This document shows positions 7,517 to 10,297 of a DNA stretch of 10,297 nucleotides, piece by piece. How positions within the stretch are numbered: position 1 is the stretch's first letter; the number at the start of each line of letters is the position of its first letter. The notes below the pieces were generated by a model. That model did not search any database and had not been told where the DNA came from. It worked only from the letters and a program-made list of their open reading frames with translations. This stretch comes from Nitrospirae bacterium GWC2_57_9 (GTDB lineage: Bacteria > Nitrospirota > UBA9217). The stretch lies in assembly GCA_001805085.1 (NCBI GenBank), contig MHEA01000208.1, positions 3,784 through 14,080 of the forward strand, given 5' to 3'. The position numbers and the translations under genes are program-made.

Positions 7517-7623
7517 TGTCTCGCGCAAAGCCGCAAAGAACTTCACAGAGACAGGGAACTGAGGAAAATGATCAACTCGTGTGTATGGACGGCTTTTCTT
7601 AGCGCCTTTGCGTCTTTGCGCGA
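7517..7623. repeat. Imperfect inverted repeat with CGCAAAG arms (REP/MITE-like intergenic element)
   Basis: The left arm 7521-7538 and the right arm 7606-7623 are reverse complements at 17 of 18 positions, separated by 67 bp. Each arm carries two copies of CGCAAAG (CTTTGCG on the right) with an 8-bp period. A second, smaller inverted pair TGTCTC/GAGACA (7517-7522, 7548-7553) frames the left arm. From memory, CGCAAAG repeats of this period are scattered in intergenic regions of many deltaproteobacterial and related genomes, with no known function. The element fills the middle of the 243-bp gap between the Usp stop and the ATPase start. No ORF or transposase lies inside. It could be a small non-autonomous mobile remnant or an RNA structure in the ATPase leader. 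Confidence 0.65.
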
Positions 7624-7699
7624 AAAATGTTTTCGCTTCGTGCCGTTGCTTCTTTCAAGATTGTAATTAAGTAAGTTACGGCATTTATAAAAGTGCAAC

Positions 7700-8548
7700 T
7701 CACCTGCGTTCCATCCTCGGCTTCAGAATGATCAGGTCGCACGTCGCCTCCCGCAGCACCCGTTCGACGGGATTCCCCTTGAGGAATGAATTGAGCAGGC
7801 TTCGTTCGCTCGCCCCCATGATGATCATGTCATGCCGCTTGGCTGCAGCTTCCACGGTTATGCTCCTGCCCGGTGTTGCGCCGGGAACAAACTTTTTATC
7901 CAGGGAGATGTCGTAGCGTTTCAGCTGTTTCGTGAATCGGACAATATCGGCGGGCAGGCTGGCCTCTTCCCACTCCAGGGGCGTGACCAGGGTCTCTTCG
8001 AGGAACAGGCGCACAACCGGTTTTCCCGTATGCAGGATGTGGATGCGCGATTCGAATGCGCCTGCCATGATCGCGGTAAAGGCAGCGCGCTCGTCCACGT
8101 GGTCGATCCGCGCCTTCAAGGGAACGAGAATGTTCCGGGGCTGGACGCGGCCGAGGTTCACCACGCGCACAAGGGCCACAGAACAGGGAAGGCGGAGGGA
8201 AAGGCGGCGGGCGGTAGTGCGCGCGTAGAAGCGTTTTTCCACGTCTTCATGCCGGGTGGCGGTGAAGACGAGATCGATCTTTTCGTCCAGAACGATCCTG
8301 CTCACCTGCTCAAGCGGCTTGCCCGTCTTCAGAATGCATTCGGCTTTGAATCCCATGGCTTCGGCATGAGCCGCAAGTCGCCTGACCGCGTCCTGCGCAA
8401 TCTGAAAATCCTTCTCCCCGATCCCGTTCTCGGCAATGGAACAGAACCAGATCTTCGCGTTTGCCCGCTTTGCGAAGTGGAGCGCATACCGCGCCGTGAT
8501 CTCCGAGTTCAGGTGCTCGTTGACCGTGGCCAGGACCCGCTTATACAT
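7700..8548 (-). CDS. Universal stress protein with two tandem UspA domains
   Basis: A 282-residue soluble protein with no membrane segment, twice the length of a single UspA domain. Domain 1 (about 1-130) starts MYKRVLATVNEHLNSE and ends in the strand LPCSVALVRV. It lacks the glycine-rich nucleotide loop (VFTATRHEDVEKRFYARTT instead). Domain 2 (about 137-276) starts RNILVPLKARID and ends MIIMGASERS...LKGNPVERVLREATCDLIILKP. Its loop keeps the G-x2-G-x9-G-(S/T/N) spacing, but the second Gly is replaced: G245, E248, G258, N259. ATP binding is therefore uncertain. Such proteins act in the cytosol in stress survival and as sensory partners of transporters. The ATG at 8546-8548 is preferred over an upstream in-frame TTG at 8564-8566, because Usp domains normally start with M-x-(K/R)-(R/I)-(V/I)-L-(V/A). 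No Shine-Dalgarno is seen. The gene sits between an APC-like transporter unit and the cation ATPase. Confidence 0.86.
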   Translation of the reverse strand: MYKRVLATVNEHLNSEITARYALHFAKRANAKIWFCSIAENGIGEKDFQIAQDAVRRLAAHAEAMGFKAECILKTGKPLEQVSRIVLDEKIDLVFTATRHEDVEKRFYARTTARRLSLRLPCSVALVRVVNLGRVQPRNILVPLKARIDHVDERAAFTAIMAGAFESRIHILHTGKPVVRLFLEETLVTPLEWEEASLPADIVRFTKQLKRYDISLDKKFVPGATPGRSITVEAAAKRHDMIIMGASERSLLNSFLKGNPVERVLREATCDLIILKPRMERR

Positions 8549-8554
8549 ACTGTA

Positions 8555-8563
8555 AAGATAGCA
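8555..8563 (-). promoter_or_regulatory. Extended -10 promoter element directly before the Usp gene
   Basis: On the minus strand this reads TGC-TATCTT (extended -10 pattern TGn-TATAAT, two mismatches in the hexamer). Usual spacing puts +1 exactly on the A of the Usp ATG (8548), a leaderless arrangement that would explain the missing ribosome site. The upstream region is AT-rich but shows no clear -35. Confidence 0.4.
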
Positions 8564-8617
8564 CAAAAAATGATAAACAAAGATGCGTTGGAGGGCATGC
8601 TGAAAGGTTTTTAACGG

Positions 8618-8651
8618 GGAAAACCCGGAACCCCGCGTCGGGTTCCGGGTT
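8618..8651 (-). terminator. Strong hairpin terminator for the transporter/membrane-protein unit
   Basis: Perfect 12-bp arms AACCCGGAACCC (8622-8633) and GGGTTCCGGGTT (8640-8651) enclose a 6-base loop. Read leftward, the stem is followed by a short run of four Ts and then CCCC, so the U-tract is brief. It lies about 94 bp past the stop of the 8745-9452 gene and upstream of the Usp promoter-like element, where a transcript end is expected. Confidence 0.62.
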
Positions 8652-8683
8652 CAACGAGACAGATGGCTATTTTTCGGTGTAAG

Positions 8684-8723
8684 CCTCCCTTCACCTCTTA
8701 TCTCCTTCAGCAGAGGGGAGAGG
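8684..8723. repeat. Degenerate copy of a dispersed CCTCTCCCC-type intergenic repeat
   Basis: On the minus strand the segment reads CCTCTCCCC...CTGAAGGAG...GAGGTGAAGGGAGG, a pyrimidine-rich arm facing a purine-rich arm. It translates in one frame to the familiar spurious peptide LSPLLKEIRGEGRL, which resembles the 'PSPLKGEGRGEG' product of a short palindromic repeat seen across many bacterial genomes. The resemblance is from memory. It sits between the stop at 8745 and the terminator hairpin. Confidence 0.4.
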
Positions 8724-8744
8724 AATAACGTTTTGACGCTATTA

Positions 8745-9452
8745 TTACGATGTTGTGATCGCATCCCAGAGCGGCTTCCCAAGAAACGCGGCAAGGACCC
8801 TGGCATCTTCCCGGATCTTGTCCCTGTTCCCGTGATCGACGACATTGACCCGCTTGCCGTCTTTCAGGACAAGATTCAATTCATAGCTGTAATAAGAGCT
8901 TTTATTCCCCCTGCAGTATTCCGAGACTAGCTGCAATGCATGCACCTGATCCAGGCGGACAAATTTGTCTGTATTCCTGCTGTCGATCGCCTCGTCCGGA
9001 CCCTTGCGGCCCTTCCAGAAGACGCCCCGTCCTTTTTCGAAAACAATAGGGGCCGTGCCGGTGTAGAGCAGGTAACCTCCGACAGCGGCGAAGATCAAAG
9101 TTACGAGCAGAGGTACCAGCACAGGCAAATCAGCGGAAGGTTTGTGCGAAGGAAACCGGGAGACGAAGAACGAAGCGAAAAATGCGAGGCCGAAAAGCAT
9201 GAACAGGAGGTAAAAGAGAATGGCGCCCAGCGACGCCCGGAACTCGATCCTGCTCGGATCGACCGTGACCAGCTTGTGAGTCCGAAAGCTGGATCCTCCC
9301 CGCCTGATCGGGGTCCAGGCTGTTTGCGTCGCAAGGGGATCGCCGAATTGCGAGGGATCGACTGAACTCGGGACAGTCGTTAACATTCCGAGCTTCTGCT
9401 TAAGTTCCTCGTACATGCTCATGGGGTGATTATTGAAGAAGTAAGCCGGCAT
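8745..9452 (-). CDS. Uncharacterised membrane protein, two transmembrane helices with conserved C-terminal domain
   Basis: A 235-residue protein that I do not recognise as a named gene. Residues 1-70 are polar and predicted cytosolic, two hydrophobic helices lie at about 75-97 and 109-130, and the C-terminal half (about 133-230) is soluble. This half has alternating strand-like segments (APIVFEKGRGVFWKG, VRLDQVHALQLVSEYC, SYELNLVLKDGKRVNVVDHG) and ends in a helix with FLGKPLWD. The ELNLVLKDG.R.NVVDHG...I..DA..LA.FLG signature recalls an uncharacterised proteobacterial membrane-protein family with a small beta-rich, PH-like domain; no function is known to me. The ATG at 9450-9452 is used; M11 or M13 are alternatives, and none has a Shine-Dalgarno. 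It begins 23 bp after the transporter stop on the same strand, so co-transcription is likely, and the strong hairpin at 8618-8651 would end the unit. It may be an accessory or regulatory partner of the transporter, an inference from position alone. Confidence 0.7.
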   Translation of the reverse strand: MPAYFFNNHPMSMYEELKQKLGMLTTVPSSVDPSQFGDPLATQTAWTPIRRGGSSFRTHKLVTVDPSRIEFRASLGAILFYLLFMLFGLAFFASFFVSRFPSHKPSADLPVLVPLLVTLIFAAVGGYLLYTGTAPIVFEKGRGVFWKGRKGPDEAIDSRNTDKFVRLDQVHALQLVSEYCRGNKSSYYSYELNLVLKDGKRVNVVDHGNRDKIREDARVLAAFLGKPLWDAITTS

Positions 9453-9475
9453 GTCAAGGAGTTTGAGGGGGCCTA

Positions 9476-10297
9476 TTAAACCCGGATAGGAAGGACCACC
9501 ACCGGAATCCCTTTGCTGTAGAACCGCCGTTGAACGGCAAAGATCGTGTAATTGTGGAACAGGTTGGAAAAAAAGGTGGTTTTTGGAAATACGAGCTGAC
9601 CACCGAAAAGAACGGCATTGGGAAATCGCTCGAGGATCTCGGGCATGATCCGGTCGATCTCGTCGACCACGTCCGTGCCGAAGGAGGTATAGCCCGCGGC
9701 ATAGTAACCATGGCTTCGCATGTAGTTCACATAACGGTCCAGGTCCTTCTTCACCTCCGCCTTGAGGTGCGATACTTCCTCAGCGCCCTTGAAGCTTCCG
9801 GCGTCCGCAATCCCGACCTGGACGAACACGAAATTCCTAAACGTCCCGCCGAAGAGACGGATGATGCTGAAGAGCGTATGCAGCCCCAGCCCATTGAACC
9901 CGTTCACGAGGAGCACCGCGGTCTTTTCCCGGGGGTCGAATTTTACCGTGGTCCCCGCTTTTGACGGTTGTCCCTGTAGTGACGGTGAAGCCGATGTAAC
10001 AAGGTCATCGAGCCGTTTGAGAAGCTGGTAGGTGCGGCGGTAATGCCGGCGGGTAAACAGCGCAAGGGAAACCAGCCCTCCGGTCAGCAACAGCGTGATC
10101 CATCCGCCTTCGTGGAATTTCAGCACGATGACCGTTACCAGGATGAAGAACGTGAGGGTCATTCCCACGCCGTTTATAAAAAGCTTTTTCTCCCAGTGAT
10201 GCTCTTTTTTACGGACCTGCCACCAGTGCCGCACCATGCCCAGTTGTGAAAGGAAGAACGTGATGAACACGTTGATACTGTAAAGGACCACCAGATA
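9476..10297 (-). CDS. APC-superfamily-like amino acid or cation transporter, C-terminal portion (5' end beyond the window)
   Basis: The frame is open from the right window edge (first visible residues YLVVLYSINVF) to a TAA at 9476-9478, giving 273 residues; the gene start is outside. Three hydrophobic helices lie at about 1-20, 38-60 and 63-81. They are separated by a charged loop VRHWWQVRKKEHHWEKK and end in KFHEGGWITLLLTG, a pattern typical of the last helices of large APC-type permeases. The remaining 190 residues are a soluble cytosolic domain with alternating beta/alpha segments (EKTAVLLVNGFNGLGLHTLFSIIRLF, NFVFVQVGIADAGSFKG, NAVLFGGQLVFP), perhaps a Rossmann- or Usp-like fold. Such C-terminal domains often sense nucleotides or regulate transport, which makes the nearby Usp gene notable. 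The substrate cannot be told: amino acids or K+ (as in KimA-type members) are both possible. It is probably co-transcribed with the gene at 8745-9452. Confidence 0.72.
   Translation of the reverse strand, partial: YLVVLYSINVFITFFLSQLGMVRHWWQVRKKEHHWEKKLFINGVGMTLTFFILVTVIVLKFHEGGWITLLLTGGLVSLALFTRRHYRRTYQLLKRLDDLVTSASPSLQGQPSKAGTTVKFDPREKTAVLLVNGFNGLGLHTLFSIIRLFGGTFRNFVFVQVGIADAGSFKGAEEVSHLKAEVKKDLDRYVNYMRSHGYYAAGYTSFGTDVVDEIDRIMPEILERFPNAVLFGGQLVFPKTTFFSNLFHNYTIFAVQRRFYSKGIPVVVLPIRV

Noticed and set aside
7641..7683. TGCCGT/ACGGCA inverted pair downstream of the Usp gene as a terminator
   Set aside because: Only 6 bp with a 31-bp AT-rich loop and no T-tract; it is likely chance.
8549..8566. 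Upstream TTG start for the Usp protein
   Set aside because: The six extra residues do not belong to the Usp fold, and this stretch holds the -10-like element; the ATG at 8546-8548 fits the family.
8651..8845. A 64-codon minus-strand frame ending in SPLLKEIRGEGRL
   Set aside because: Its end is the spurious translation of an intergenic repeat, and its start overlaps the real 8745-9452 gene.
1..10297. CRISPR arrays, tRNA or rRNA genes, insertion sequences, phage genes
   Set aside because: Reading both strands by eye showed no regularly spaced repeats, no tRNA-like clover sequence and no transposase or integrase motifs.

Overview
The window is about 60% GC and gene-dense. Apart from a gene tail at the left edge, every recognisable gene lies on the minus strand. 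The gene content suggests an anaerobic or metal/redox-active bacterium of the Desulfuromonadota/Geobacter, Syntrophobacterales or Nitrospirota kind. The pointers are a large hybrid-sensing histidine kinase with a periplasmic c-type heme motif, a sigma54-type response regulator, tandem Usp proteins, and intergenic CGCAAAG-type repeats. This placement is an inference from gene style only; there is no taxonomic marker gene in the window.

Layout, left to right. (1) 3-146 (+): the last 47 codons of a protein, possibly an Hpt phosphotransfer domain, convergent with the next gene. (2) 167-1534 (-): an NtrC-family sigma54-dependent response regulator. (3) 1617-4709 (-): its likely partner, a 1030-residue membrane histidine kinase with a periplasmic CxxCH heme motif, HAMP, two GAF domains (the first carrying a cysteine-rich insert), PAS, HisKA and HATPase. 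(4) 4790-7456 (-): a complete P-type cation ATPase whose membrane cation-site residues resemble Na,K-ATPase alpha subunits more than SERCA. (5) 7457-7699: a 243-bp intergenic region with a long imperfect inverted repeat. (6) 7700-8548 (-): a tandem universal-stress protein. (7) 8549-8744: an intergenic region with a strong terminator hairpin and a degenerate dispersed repeat. (8) 8745-9452 (-): an uncharacterised two-helix membrane protein. (9) 9476-10297 (-): the C-terminal part of an APC-superfamily-like transporter that runs off the right edge.

The genes fall into probable transcription units: transporter plus membrane protein (23-bp gap, terminator after), Usp (own promoter-like -10), ATPase, and kinase plus regulator (own promoter-like -10, 82-bp gap). 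The kinase would sense a redox or ligand signal through periplasmic heme and cytosolic cysteines, and phosphorylate Asp52 of the regulator to switch on sigma54 promoters. No convincing -24/-12 promoter was seen in the window, so its targets are probably elsewhere. The ATPase, Usp and APC-type transporter look like an ion-homeostasis/stress neighbourhood. A regulatory link between them and the two-component system is possible but not shown.

Most novel points: the two-CW-like cysteine module inserted exactly into the GAF1 beta-hairpin, combined in one kinase with a periplasmic heme motif; the Na,K-type cation site in a bacterial ATPase; and two extended -10 elements placed so that transcription would start on or next to the ATG.
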